Notes: generated from the letters alone by a model not told the origin. Numbered from the stretch's first letter, positions 16,726-25,858 are shown. The stretch is DNA of 64,000 nt from Paenibacillus zeisoli (GCF_003994465.1 NZ_RZNX01000001.1:124001-188000), one strand, 5' to 3'. A program made the numbers and translations.

Positions 16726-17208
16726 TCACACGCAATTATTTGATGACATTAAATCCGCAAATTCTGCCCTGATGCACTCTGCAAGCTCGGTCGGCTTCAG
16801 CTCCATTTGCATGCCAATCTTCCCCGCACTGACCGCTATCGTATCCAAATGAGTGGCTGAACTATCGATATAGGTAGGATATAGCTTCTTCATTCCCACA
16901 GGGGAACAGCCTCCCCGAATATACCCAGTCCGTGAGGTCAGGTCTTTCAGAGGAAGCATGTCTATCTTTTTCTGCCCTGAAGCTTTGGCAGCTTTCTTCA
17001 AATCAAGTTCGGACTCTACAGGAATAACGAATACAAATAGTTCGTTCTTGTTATGGGCCACAAGAGTCTTGAATACGCTCTCAGGCACGAGACCGATCTT
17101 CTGGGCTACCGCCGTTCCGTGAACCAGCCCATCTTCACTATCGTAGGTATGCACGTTGTAGTGTATTTGGTGATTGTCCAGTATTCGCATGGCATTGGTC
17201 TTCTGCAT
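16726..17208 (-). CDS. ybaK: YbaK-type aminoacyl-tRNA deacylase
   Basis: 160 residues from ATG 17208 (AGAAGG nine bases upstream). I rejected an in-frame start at 17283, which adds 25 unconserved residues. Family marks are THLDTIAVSAGKIGMQMELKP near the C-terminus, TSRTGYIRGGCSPVGMKK in the middle with the catalytic-loop GxxxP, and the Lys in VFKTLVA. YbaK hydrolyses mischarged Cys-tRNA(Pro) and related species, protecting translation fidelity. Cytoplasmic, monocistronic. Confidence 0.9.
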   Translation of the reverse strand: MQKTNAMRILDNHQIHYNVHTYDSEDGLVHGTAVAQKIGLVPESVFKTLVAHNKNELFVFVIPVESELDLKKAAKASGQKKIDMLPLKDLTSRTGYIRGGCSPVGMKKLYPTYIDSSATHLDTIAVSAGKIGMQMELKPTELAECIRAEFADLMSSNNCV

Positions 17209-17443
17209 TAAAGTGTGCCTTCTTTCTGGAAGGAGGTGACTACAAGGAATTATCATCAGATTCCGTTCATTAAATATTACCAAATCCTACAGCTGAATTC
17301 GAGGGATTCCCCTAAGAAAGAGCCGAACAGAAGAAAACATTGGGATTCCGTATTTTAACAAAATTGGAATAGATTTTTTTGGCGTTACTGAGTAGAATCA
17401 AAGGGATTGTAACCCGTAATGTTAAAAAAAGGAGGCAAGCGAT

Positions 17444-19135
17444 GTGTATGAAGCTCCACATACTGCACTTGTAAGGTGGGGGAGAAGGGCAATCCTATCT
17501 TTACTTCTAATAGGGACTATCTTTGTGGGCTTATTGCCCATTCAATCTCCTAGTCCGGTGCCATCAGATGCTCCGCCAGATAAGTTCTCCTCATCCCGAG
17601 CATTAACGAAGCTAAGATCGATAGCGCAGGAGCCGCATCCTGCGGGAAGTGCAGCCCATCAAGCAGTTCGTGACTATCTGTTATCTGAGCTGATCACACT
17701 TGGCCTCCAACCAGAAATACATAAATCGAGTGTCCAAATCCACGAGGAGAATAACAACACAAACCGAGCGGTAGAACTCGAGAATATCGTTGCTAGGATT
17801 CCAGGAACCGAGAACAGCAAAGCTATCATGGTTGCCGCACATTACGATTCGGTTGCAAGAGGACCTGGGGCAGCAGATGACGGGTCAGGCATTGCAGCCA
17901 TGCTGGAGACCCTACGTGCCCTGAAGAATTCTGCACCGCTGAAGAACGATCTCATCATCCTCATGACGGATGGAGAAGAGATGGGAATGTTAGGCGCAGA
18001 AGCTTTCATGAGGGAGCATCCCTGGGCTAAGGATGTAGGTCTCGTACTCAACTTTGAAGCAAGAGGCAATAAAGGACCTTCCTTCATGTTCGAGACAAGT
18101 GATCAGAATGGCTGGTTGATCAAGGAATTTATCAAAGCAGCACCTCAGCCCATCGCTTATTCGCTGGTCTACAATGTGTATAAGTTAATGCCGAATGATA
18201 CCGATTTGACTGTATTTCGCCTCGGCGGCTTGAACGGCCTCAACTTTGCTTTTGGCATGGGAGTAAATGCCTATCATCAGCCGATAGATACGGCTGACAA
18301 CTTGGATCCATCCAGTCTGCAGCACCAAGGGGAGTATATGCTGAGTTTGACACGTCATTTCGGACAGCTTGATTTAAGACAAATTACCGAAGAGAATCAG
18401 ATCTATTTCAATCTATTTGGACATAAAATGGTCAGCTACCCGGAATCCTGGGCGATTTGGTTAGCCGGCTTCGGTTCGGCATTATATATCGCTGCTGTTG
18501 GGTATGGGATTATCCGCAAAAGATTGAGTGTGAGAGGAACACTGGGCGGTTTTCTCGTAACGCTGTTAAGTTTACTTGTTGTATACGGGTTGGTTACCCT
18601 AATATGGGGAATATTCGTCTTCGGAATAAGCGGCGGTCAGCTCATTACATCGAGGTTAACACCGGAAGTAAGTCTGTACTACTTTGTAGGTCTGCTTCTG
18701 TTCATGCTGCTTATTGTAATCCCGCTAATTCGCTGGCTGTCAGGTTATATAAGAACAAACAATCTCTGGGCCGGAACGCTTCTCTTGTGGACCATCCTTT
18801 CGGTAATGACTGCACTCTATCTACCGGGTGGAAGCTATCTATTCTTATGGCCCATGATGTTCAGTATAATCGGGCTGACCTTGTCCCTTGCCATGAAAGA
18901 GGGAAGTTGGACATGGTTCTCACTAGGTTTCTCATTGCCAGGATTTCTATTAATGACCCCGATCTGTTATATCGTCTACATATTAGTCACATTGCAAGTG
19001 GCACCAGCTGTTATGGTTCTGCCAGCCATAGCTCTGACGCTTATATATCCATTAATTAGCCGACCCTCCAAGAAAATTCTCCTGAAACATGCTAAAGAGC
19101 ACCATTCTACTTCTGCTCATAGCGGGAGACACTAG
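17444..19135 (+). CDS. Membrane-anchored M28-family metallopeptidase
   Basis: 563 residues from GTG 17444, nine bases after AAAGGAGG. A membrane anchor at about 15-34 precedes an M28 aminopeptidase-like domain (about 50-310). The di-zinc ligands are in VAAHYDSVARGPGAADDGSG (His, Asp), the catalytic Glu pair in TDGEEMG, and a later His in NAYHQPIDTADN. The C-terminal ~240 residues hold about seven hydrophobic segments, a layout like the fungal vacuolar membrane protease Pff1. The peptidase domain should face outside, where it could trim peptides. It is monocistronic with a terminator at 19207. Confidence 0.85.
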   Translation: MYEAPHTALVRWGRRAILSLLLIGTIFVGLLPIQSPSPVPSDAPPDKFSSSRALTKLRSIAQEPHPAGSAAHQAVRDYLLSELITLGLQPEIHKSSVQIHEENNNTNRAVELENIVARIPGTENSKAIMVAAHYDSVARGPGAADDGSGIAAMLETLRALKNSAPLKNDLIILMTDGEEMGMLGAEAFMREHPWAKDVGLVLNFEARGNKGPSFMFETSDQNGWLIKEFIKAAPQPIAYSLVYNVYKLMPNDTDLTVFRLGGLNGLNFAFGMGVNAYHQPIDTADNLDPSSLQHQGEYMLSLTRHFGQLDLRQITEENQIYFNLFGHKMVSYPESWAIWLAGFGSALYIAAVGYGIIRKRLSVRGTLGGFLVTLLSLLVVYGLVTLIWGIFVFGISGGQLITSRLTPEVSLYYFVGLLLFMLLIVIPLIRWLSGYIRTNNLWAGTLLLWTILSVMTALYLPGGSYLFLWPMMFSIIGLTLSLAMKEGSWTWFSLGFSLPGFLLMTPICYIVYILVTLQVAPAVMVLPAIALTLIYPLISRPSKKILLKHAKEHHSTSAHSGRH

Positions 19136-19206
19136 CACAATAAGATAGTTTGTGAAGACTTTATTCTTCTAGTACAAAAGGAGCCGCAAATTAAAGGCCT
19201 CAGCAG

Positions 19207-19233
19207 CCACATGCGAATTAGCATGTGGTTTTT
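19207..19233 (+). terminator. Rho-independent terminator after the M28 peptidase gene
   Basis: Perfect 8-bp stem CCACATGC/GCATGTGG with loop GAATTA and a TTTTT tail. It separates this gene from the trehalose operon. Confidence 0.85.
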
Positions 19234-19320
19234 ACTTGTACTTAAACACTTATCAATGAAACCTCTAGGACCGTACTAGTTGGGTCATCCTATATAGAGG
19301 TGTTTTAGTAAAAATAGGAT

Positions 19321-19349
19321 TTGACAGCCTGTATATACAGGTTTAATAT
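19321..19349 (+). promoter_or_regulatory. Sigma-A promoter of the trehalose operon
   Basis: TTGACA (19321-19326), 17-base spacer, TAATAT (19344-19349). The spacer contains a TreR operator, so repressor and polymerase would compete directly. Confidence 0.85.
19328..19341. promoter_or_regulatory. TreR operator 1
   Basis: Perfect 14-bp palindrome CCTGTATATACAGG inside the promoter spacer. The TGTATATACA core is the known GntR/TreR-type trehalose operator of Bacillus. treR itself is at 23795. Confidence 0.8.
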
Positions 19350-19364
19350 AAACAAATGAATTTA

Positions 19365-19378
19365 CTTGTATATACAGG
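19365..19378. promoter_or_regulatory. TreR operator 2
   Basis: CTTGTATATACAGG, one base different from operator 1 and 37 bases downstream of it, just past the predicted transcription start. Paired sites suggest cooperative repression. Confidence 0.78.
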
Positions 19379-19382
19379 TTAA

Positions 19383-19396
19383 TGTAAGCGTTCCAA
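19383..19396 (+). promoter_or_regulatory. cre-like site in the tre leader
   Basis: TGTAAGCGTTCCAA matches the CcpA consensus TGWNANCGNTNWCA at all but two defined positions. Its position downstream of the promoter fits roadblock-type catabolite repression. Confidence 0.45.
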
Positions 19397-19432
19397 ACTT
19401 ATCGTTTGCAGAAGACAAAGGGGGAAGCATCC

Positions 19433-21136
19433 TTGAAGAATAGCATTACGAAGGACTGGTGGCGTAAATCAACGGTTTATCAGGTATATCCTAAGAGCTT
19501 TAAAGACACGACAGGCAGTGGAGAAGGGGATATTCGCGGACTTATTGAGAAGTTAGATTATTTGCAGGACCTCGGTATTGATATTATCTGGCTGCAGCCC
19601 GTCTATGTGTCCCCGCAAAATGATAACGGTTACGATGTGGCAGATTATTGCGAGATTAACCCCGATTATGGAACGATGGAGGACTTTGACGAGTTGGCCG
19701 CGGAGATCCGCAGCCGGAACATGCATCTGATGCTTGATATTGTAGTTAACCATTCCTCTACAGAGCATCCATGGTTCCAAGCGTCAAGGCAATCGAAAGA
19801 TAACCCTTACCGGGATTATTATATCTGGAAGGATCCGGCACCGGATGGGGGTCTTCCTAACAACTGGCAGTCCAAGTTTGGCGGACCGGCTTGGCAGTAT
19901 GATGAAGGGACGGGTCAATATTTCCTGACTCTGTTCGACAAGACTCAGGCCGATCTGAACTGGGAGAATCCTAAGGTCAGAGAGGAAGTTGTGAAACTGA
20001 TGACTTTCTGGGCTGAGAAGGGAGTTAGCGGCTTCCGAATGGATGTCATTAACCTGATCTCGAAAGATCAGGATTTCCCGAATGACGATGGATCAGTTCT
20101 TCCCGGTGACGGACGCAGGTTCTATACAGATGGTCCAAGAGTTCATGAATATGTGCAAGAAATGCATGAGCGCGTATTTGGTCCTTATAATTTGGTAACG
20201 GTAGGAGAAATGTCTTCCACTACGATGGAGAACTGTATCCGATATTCGAACCCCGCAGAGAAGGAGTTCTCGATGACGTTCAACTTTCATCATTTGAAGG
20301 TGGATTATCCAAATGGACAGAAATGGGAGCTCATGCCGTATGATTTTGAACAACTCAAACGTTTGTTATCCGACTGGCAGACAGGTATGCAGCAGGGTGG
20401 TGGCTGGAACGCACTGTTCTTCAACAATCATGATCAGCCCCGGGCGCTTTCACGGTTCACGGATGACAAGGAGTATCGGATTGAAAGTGCCAAACTGATC
20501 GCAACTACGCTGCATGGTCTTCAAGGTACTCCCTATGTTTTTCAGGGGGAAGAGATCGGCATGCCGAACCCGCACTGGAAGGATATCAGTGAACTAAGAG
20601 ACATTGAATCGAAGAATATGTATCAAATCCTTCAGCAGAATGGTAAATCAGCGGAGGAAGCCATGGCGATCATCCGTGAACGCTCAAGGGATAATTCCAG
20701 AACTCCTATGCAGTGGGATGATGGCCCACAGGCTGGATTTACGAGTGGCACCCCTTGGATTAAGGTGGATGAGCGATATCCGGATATCAATGTGAGGCAG
20801 CAGCTGAATGATCCAGATTCGATCTACCATCACTACAAGAAGCTGATTGCCCTGCGAAAAGAACTTCCGGTGTTAACAGATGGCGAATATATCCGGTTGG
20901 ATGAAGGGCATTCTCAGGTGTATGCCTATGCGAGAGTTAGCGAGCTGGAGACACTGATTGTAGTGTCGAATTTCAGTGACCGAGATGCTCTTCTACGGCT
21001 GCCTGAAGATTTTCAAGCCAAATATGTGGTGGGTAGGCATTCGAAGCTGCTTATTGGGAACACCAAGTTGCAACCGGAACTTCAAGATCAGACTGAGCTA
21101 TCTCCGTATGCTTCCTATATGTGGTTAATTCGGTAA
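19433..21136 (+). CDS. treA: Trehalose-6-phosphate hydrolase (phospho-alpha-1,1-glucosidase)
   Basis: GH13 enzyme that splits imported trehalose-6-phosphate into glucose and glucose-6-phosphate. I take the start as TTG 19433, eight bases after AAAGGGGG, giving MKNSITKDWWRKS as in B. subtilis TreA; an upstream TTG at 19406 lacks such a site. 567 residues. Catalytic nucleophile Asp204 (FRMDVIN), acid/base Glu259 (TVGEMSS) and transition-state Asp334 (NNHDQPR) are all present. It is followed at 39 bases by treP in one transcription unit, behind the TreR-controlled promoter. Confidence 0.95.
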   Translation: MKNSITKDWWRKSTVYQVYPKSFKDTTGSGEGDIRGLIEKLDYLQDLGIDIIWLQPVYVSPQNDNGYDVADYCEINPDYGTMEDFDELAAEIRSRNMHLMLDIVVNHSSTEHPWFQASRQSKDNPYRDYYIWKDPAPDGGLPNNWQSKFGGPAWQYDEGTGQYFLTLFDKTQADLNWENPKVREEVVKLMTFWAEKGVSGFRMDVINLISKDQDFPNDDGSVLPGDGRRFYTDGPRVHEYVQEMHERVFGPYNLVTVGEMSSTTMENCIRYSNPAEKEFSMTFNFHHLKVDYPNGQKWELMPYDFEQLKRLLSDWQTGMQQGGGWNALFFNNHDQPRALSRFTDDKEYRIESAKLIATTLHGLQGTPYVFQGEEIGMPNPHWKDISELRDIESKNMYQILQQNGKSAEEAMAIIRERSRDNSRTPMQWDDGPQAGFTSGTPWIKVDERYPDINVRQQLNDPDSIYHHYKKLIALRKELPVLTDGEYIRLDEGHSQVYAYARVSELETLIVVSNFSDRDALLRLPEDFQAKYVVGRHSKLLIGNTKLQPELQDQTELSPYASYMWLIR

Positions 21137-21175
21137 CGAATTTTAGATAAGAATAATTTGTTAGGAGTTGAAATC

Positions 21176-23131
21176 ATGGCGATCGACAGAAAAAGCGTTG
21201 AACAAATCGTTCAGGCGGTCGGTGGAAAAGATAACATAGAAGCGGCCACACATTGTGTGACCCGGCTTCGTCTGGTATTAGTCGATGATTCGATTGTCGA
21301 TGAGAAATTGCTTGAGCAGAATGAGCTTGTAAAGGGTCATTTCTCAACTCAGGGACAGTTTCAGGTGGTTATCGGTCCTGGACTGGTGGACAAGGTATAT
21401 GATGAGATGATCTCCATCACGGGCGGGCAGCGCGCTTCCAAAGATGAAGTGAAGGCTGCTGCTGGCAAGAAACAGAATCCTATTCAGCAGGCGATCAAAA
21501 CCCTCGCCGATATCTTTATTCCTATTCTTCCTGCCATCATAACAGCAGGTTTGCTGCTGGGGATTAATAACATCTTGACTGGCCCGGATATCTTCTTCAA
21601 GGGACAATCCCTTGTGCAGGTCTATCCTGCCTGGGCGGATTTCGCTTCAATTATTAATCTGATCGCAAGTACTGCGTTTGCCTTCCTGCCAGCATTAATT
21701 GGGTGGTCAGCTGTAGTCAGATTCGGAGGCAGCCCGCTGCTCGGGATCGTTCTGGGATTGATCCTTGTTCATCCCGATCTGCTGAATGCATATGGCTATG
21801 CGGAAGCCTCAGCCAAAGGCACCATACCGATGTGGAACTTGTTCGGCTGGCATATTGAGAAGATAGGATATCAAGGCCAAGTGCTGCCTGTACTAGTATC
21901 CTCTTATGTTCTAGCCAGAATAGAGCGATTCTTGAATAAAAGAGTGGCCGATTCTATCAAGCTGCTCGTTGTGGCTCCTGTGGCCCTGCTTGTTACAGGT
22001 TTCCTTGCCTTTACCGTCATTGGACCGATTACCTTCGCCATTGCGAATGCAATAACTTCGGGACTGGTGTATATCTTTCACGCGTTCCCGTTCCTTGGTG
22101 GACTGCTCTACGGAGGGCTATATGCCTTGTTGGTTGTAACAGGTATGCATCACACGTTCCTTGCGGTTGATGTTCAGCTGATCGGCAGCCAAGGAGGAAC
22201 CTTCTTGTGGCCGATGCTTGCTCTTTCCAACATTGCTCAGGGTGCCGCGGCACTCGCGATGCTGTTCGTATTGAGAGATCAGAAAGCCAAAGGGCTTGCG
22301 GTGACTTCTTCCGTCTCTGCCTTTCTGGGTGTGACGGAACCGGCGATCTTTGGGGTGAACATAAGATTTAAATATCCATTTATCTTTGGTATGGTCGGTT
22401 CTGCGATAGGCGGAATTCTGCTGACACTGAATCATGTATTGGCTTCTTCGATAGGGGTAGGCGGGATACCTGGATTCCTATCCATCTTCCCGAACCAGTG
22501 GCTGGTATTCTTCGCGGGTATGGGGATTGTGCTGGTGGTACCATTTGGATTAACGGTGCTATACGGTAAATTCTCTAACCGGAAGAAGCAGGTAGAACCA
22601 ACAGCAACCTCGCATGAAGAAGTCAAGGCTGAGACGACGTCCGAGGAGAAGCAATCCGGCGGCAGCATCCTTGAGATTCGTTCACCGCTTACCGGGACGG
22701 CAGTTCCATTGAATCAAGTGCCTGATCCAGCTTTTGCCCAGGAACAAATGGGGCAGGGAATCGCCATTGAGCCCACCGAAGGGCGGGTTGTTGCTCCTTT
22801 TGACGGAGTTGTGGCCCATGTGATCAAGAGCAAGCACGCTGTAATTCTGCAGCATGCCTCAGGACTGCAAATTCTGGTTCATGTCGGAATCGATACGGTC
22901 TCCCTGAAAGGCAATGGATTCACTTCACACGTTCAAGCCGGCGATGAAGTGAAGGCGGGACAGCTGTTGATTGAGTTCGACATGGAGGCCATACGAGCGG
23001 CCGGATTACCCTTAATTACCCCAATCCTGATTCCGGATGGTCAAGAAGTGGTAGGGCAGTTGAAAGAGCAACCTTTGGGACCAGTCGTGATGTATCGGGA
23101 TATAATTCTAAGTATTCGCTTGACTTCGTAA
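21176..23131 (+). CDS. treP: Trehalose PTS permease, EIIBCA fusion
   Basis: 651 residues from ATG 21176 (AGGAG eight bases upstream). It imports trehalose and phosphorylates it to trehalose-6-phosphate. The EIIB domain is at 1-90 with phospho-Cys27 in ATHCVTRLR. The EIIC channel spans about 105-460, with the substrate-loop style GGLLYGGLYALLVVTGMHH and TEPAIFGVN. After a charged linker, a C-terminal glucose-type EIIA domain spans about 495-651, with active His569 in ILVHVGIDTV and the second His in LQHASG. B. subtilis TreP lacks this EIIA and borrows one, so this copy is self-sufficient. It precedes a terminator at 23151. Confidence 0.94.
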   Translation: MAIDRKSVEQIVQAVGGKDNIEAATHCVTRLRLVLVDDSIVDEKLLEQNELVKGHFSTQGQFQVVIGPGLVDKVYDEMISITGGQRASKDEVKAAAGKKQNPIQQAIKTLADIFIPILPAIITAGLLLGINNILTGPDIFFKGQSLVQVYPAWADFASIINLIASTAFAFLPALIGWSAVVRFGGSPLLGIVLGLILVHPDLLNAYGYAEASAKGTIPMWNLFGWHIEKIGYQGQVLPVLVSSYVLARIERFLNKRVADSIKLLVVAPVALLVTGFLAFTVIGPITFAIANAITSGLVYIFHAFPFLGGLLYGGLYALLVVTGMHHTFLAVDVQLIGSQGGTFLWPMLALSNIAQGAAALAMLFVLRDQKAKGLAVTSSVSAFLGVTEPAIFGVNIRFKYPFIFGMVGSAIGGILLTLNHVLASSIGVGGIPGFLSIFPNQWLVFFAGMGIVLVVPFGLTVLYGKFSNRKKQVEPTATSHEEVKAETTSEEKQSGGSILEIRSPLTGTAVPLNQVPDPAFAQEQMGQGIAIEPTEGRVVAPFDGVVAHVIKSKHAVILQHASGLQILVHVGIDTVSLKGNGFTSHVQAGDEVKAGQLLIEFDMEAIRAAGLPLITPILIPDGQEVVGQLKEQPLGPVVMYRDIILSIRLTS

Positions 23132-23150
23132 TAAGCTAGGTATACCTGAT

Positions 23151-23189
23151 AGTCCAATTCAAATATGAATTGGACTATTTATTTTGTTT
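23151..23189 (+). terminator. Terminator after treP
   Basis: 11-bp perfect stem AGTCCAATTCA/TGAATTGGACT with a four-base loop and T-rich tail. It separates treAP from the ASCH gene and treR. Confidence 0.8.
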
Positions 23190-23297
23190 TTGTTAATAGA
23201 TCCATGTAAATTGAGCTTACCTTTTAAATCAGGAGAGGGGAATATATAATTTAGCTTAGGTAGCTGCCTAGTTCTGTTTAAAGGGAGAGAGCAAATT

Positions 23298-23753
23298 ATG
23301 AATACGGCATCACAGATATATTGGAACGAATTTTGGGAGTCTCAGAGTCAAGAACCACCGAAAGCAGTAAGTGCGTGGCAATTTGGAGCTAATCCAGATC
23401 ATCTGGCTCAGCTAGTAATAGAGGGTGTAAAGACGGCCACGTGTTCTGGGCTGGTCTTTTATGAAATCGACAACGAGCCATTACCCTCCGTTGGAAATTA
23501 CAGCATTATCTTAGATAGTAAAGATGAGCCTTTGGCCATTATTAAGACAGTAGAAGTGAGTATACTGCCAATGAATGAGGTTCCAGAGGAATTTGCTATC
23601 GCAGAAGGTGAAGGAGACAGAACTTATCAATACTGGAAGCAAGCGCACGAAGACTTTTTCACAAAAGAGTTAAGTGAATTGGGGCTTAAATATACCAAAG
23701 AGATGATGCTGGTGTGTGAATATTTCGAATTAGTGGATGTAAAGATCAGGTAG
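23298..23753 (+). CDS. ASCH-domain protein
   Basis: 151 residues. ASCH domains are PUA-like beta barrels thought to bind RNA; some are nucleoside or nucleotide hydrolases. Landmarks: WQFGANPDHLAQLVIEGVKTAT (the conserved GxKTAT entry), VGNYSIILDSKDEPLAIIKT, then the Glu/Asp-rich AIAEGEGDRTYQYWKQAHEDFF. The start ATG follows GGGAGAGA. It is separated from treP by a terminator and lies 41 bases before treR on the same strand, so it may share a transcript with treR. Nothing in the sequence links it to trehalose; it may be an insertion into the locus. Confidence 0.85.
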   Translation: MNTASQIYWNEFWESQSQEPPKAVSAWQFGANPDHLAQLVIEGVKTATCSGLVFYEIDNEPLPSVGNYSIILDSKDEPLAIIKTVEVSILPMNEVPEEFAIAEGEGDRTYQYWKQAHEDFFTKELSELGLKYTKEMMLVCEYFELVDVKIR

Positions 23754-23794
23754 GAAAACTTCGGCTTATGGTAAGATGAGGACGGTGATTATGG

Positions 23795-24511
23795 ATGAAG
23801 AAGAATATATACCTGAACATTTATAATGAATATGCAGAGCTAATCCAGACCGGATCGCTGGAGCCAGGGACGAAATTGCCCTCTGAGAGCGAGCTTGCTG
23901 AACAGTATGGCACAACTCGGGAAACGGTTCGGAAAGCACTTAATTTGTTGTCCCAGAATGGTTATATCCATAAAATGATGGGCAAAGGCTCATTTGTGCT
24001 GGATATTGGAAGAATGAATTTCCCCATTACCGGGCTGATTAGTTTCAAAGAAATGTCAGAGAAGATTGGCCGGCCGACCAGAACGATTGTGGAGCAGACA
24101 GCGCAGATTGAAGCGCCCAAGGATATTGCATATTTCCTTCAGATTCCAACTCAGGCTCCGGTCTGGGAAGTTATACGGGTCAGAGAGATTGAAGAGGAGC
24201 GGGTTATTCTGGACAAGGATTATTTGCTGCCTGAAGCCGTGCAGACTATGACCGCAGAGATAGCTGCTGAGTCTATCTATGATTATGTCGAACAAACCCT
24301 AGGTTTGGTCATCAGCTATGCAAAAAAGGAAATATCAGTCGAAGAAGCGACAGAGGAAGATCGCAGGCTGATGGATTTAAAGGGCTTGTCACATGTGGTA
24401 GTGGTGCGCAACTTCGTATATTTGGAAGATACCACCTTGTTCCAGTACACAGAGTCCAGGCATCGGTTGGACAAGTTTCAGTTTGTTGATTTTGCACGGC
24501 GAATACGCTGA
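23795..24511 (+). CDS. treR: GntR-family trehalose repressor
   Basis: 238 residues. An N-terminal winged helix of GntR type is at about 5-70 (GTKLPSESELAEQYGTTRET then VRKALNLLSQNGYI). It is followed by a UTRA/HutC-like effector domain with ITGLISFKEM, VWEVIRVREI and SRHRLDKFQFVDFARR. TreR represses the tre operon and lets go when trehalose-6-phosphate binds; its palindromic targets are at 19328 and 19365. The ribosome binding site is weak (GAGG 13 bases upstream), consistent with low repressor levels. It ends in its own terminator. Confidence 0.93.
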   Translation: MKKNIYLNIYNEYAELIQTGSLEPGTKLPSESELAEQYGTTRETVRKALNLLSQNGYIHKMMGKGSFVLDIGRMNFPITGLISFKEMSEKIGRPTRTIVEQTAQIEAPKDIAYFLQIPTQAPVWEVIRVREIEEERVILDKDYLLPEAVQTMTAEIAAESIYDYVEQTLGLVISYAKKEISVEEATEEDRRLMDLKGLSHVVVVRNFVYLEDTTLFQYTESRHRLDKFQFVDFARRIR

Positions 24512-24557
24512 GTTAAATTAGCCGGCAACAAAAATGGCACTTTATGAGTATATAACA

Positions 24558-24596
24558 AGAAGATGACTTCTGAAATTAATCTGAAGTCATCTTTTT
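24558..24596 (+). terminator. Rho-independent terminator after treR
   Basis: AAGATGACTTC ... GAAGTCATCTT stem (11 bp) followed by a T run. Confidence 0.85.
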
Positions 24597-24671
24597 ATTG
24601 TTCATATGACCAAGCAATAATCGAGTAATCGGGCAGTGAAATGATTGTCCTGTTGCACAATTAGGGATCAT

Positions 24672-25706
24672 TTAATCCCCGCCTCCGCCCCCGCACCCAC
24701 TGCCGCAGGATGAGCCACTGCTGCAAGATGAACTGCTGCAGTGTGAACCACTGGAGTGAGAGCCGCTGCAGTGACTCGATGAGCAGCTTGGATTGCTGGA
24801 ATCTGCTCCACCGGACCCACAGGCTGAAGCGGAGGTGCAGCCAGAGGTGTCTTTTCGATTAGCCAGCTGCTCGGGAACCATGTGATCCACAAAGTTATCT
24901 GGATCATTGAACGAGAAGAATACGGCAGATGTCAGCAGCAAATCCGTGTCACGGAAATCCATTTTACGGTCTGGAGTAAGTTGCTGTTCAGCAAGTTCGA
25001 TACGAAGCTGCAGATTGTCTATGATCTTGTCTATGGCTTTACGTGCTTCGGGAGATTTCTCATAAGCCCATGTGTTGAACCGGCTTTGAGGTTCCAGCAC
25101 ACTGCCGGGTTGGCTGTATCGCTCAAGCTCCTCCTTGGGAAGTGGATTCCTGAAGAAAGCTCCCCAGATCACGGCATTATGATAATTCCAGCCGAACAGT
25201 TCTACATATACAAGGTCGAACCAGGCGCGTTCATTAGGCATTGGGATTGAAGGCTCACCATTAGGTGCATGGTGAAGCATTTGCCCCAGGAAGCGATTGG
25301 AGAATTGGTGGTATTCTTGAGTGTACATGAGCATTTCATGCCAGACTTCATCAACGGCCCGGCTGAACATAGGAACCTGCTTCAGGACCGAACACATGAC
25401 AAAGAAACGCTTCAATTCCACCCAGCGCCATTCGTATTCGCGTTCGGAGATATACGGATGCTCGGCAAGAACCCGCTGCTTCAAGGAATTGGCCCATTCT
25501 GCCGAGATGGACTTCTCCAGCTTGACAGCCAGATCATAGGCTGGACTTTCTGGTTCTGCCAGGGAGGGGGCATCAGGCGCTTTACGGAACGATCTGGCTA
25601 AAGGATTAAGCCGGTGAATCTTCCTTGTGCTGCTTACTTTGCGAATTAGGGAGAATACAAATAGGACAATGAGTAAGCTGATCAGGACTGACACGATAGT
25701 GTTCAA
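24672..25706 (-). CDS. GRDP/DUF1399-like membrane protein with Cys/Ser/Gly-rich tail
   Basis: 344 residues. An N-terminal membrane anchor (about 3-20) precedes a globular region. That region contains VDEVWHEMLMYTQEYHQFS, followed by a HH pair (QMLHHAPNGE). It resembles the D-x-x-W-H-x-H...Y core of 'glycine-rich domain-containing protein-like' (DUF1399) proteins (family inference from this motif). The last ~50 residues are almost only Ser, Cys, Gly and His, with about 11 Cys, ending GCGGGGGD. The body is acidic and helical (residues ~205-265). The C-terminal tail should be cytoplasmic if the anchor is a simple N-out signal anchor. Function unknown; the tail could bind metal or be cross-linked. 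The gene stands alone. Confidence 0.65.
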   Translation of the reverse strand: MNTIVSVLISLLIVLFVFSLIRKVSSTRKIHRLNPLARSFRKAPDAPSLAEPESPAYDLAVKLEKSISAEWANSLKQRVLAEHPYISEREYEWRWVELKRFFVMCSVLKQVPMFSRAVDEVWHEMLMYTQEYHQFSNRFLGQMLHHAPNGEPSIPMPNERAWFDLVYVELFGWNYHNAVIWGAFFRNPLPKEELERYSQPGSVLEPQSRFNTWAYEKSPEARKAIDKIIDNLQLRIELAEQQLTPDRKMDFRDTDLLLTSAVFFSFNDPDNFVDHMVPEQLANRKDTSGCTSASACGSGGADSSNPSCSSSHCSGSHSSGSHCSSSSCSSGSSCGSGCGGGGGD

Positions 25707-25858
25707 TATAGTTCTCTCCTTGCAATTGTATTTATTTACATTATTACAAAATTTTGAAGCGGTGCAAAGAATGTCACAGTTGTTATTACCATTTCCTGCC
25801 GAATATAATTAGCGTATATGAATCTAATCTATGAAGTAAAGCAGAAAGGTTGAGTGAC

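Noticed and set aside
17235..17357. Possible 40-codon plus-strand gene after AAGGAGGTGAC
   Set aside because: The only available start (GTG) is inside the ribosome-binding-site-like sequence; composition is not protein-like and it lies in the ybaK upstream region.
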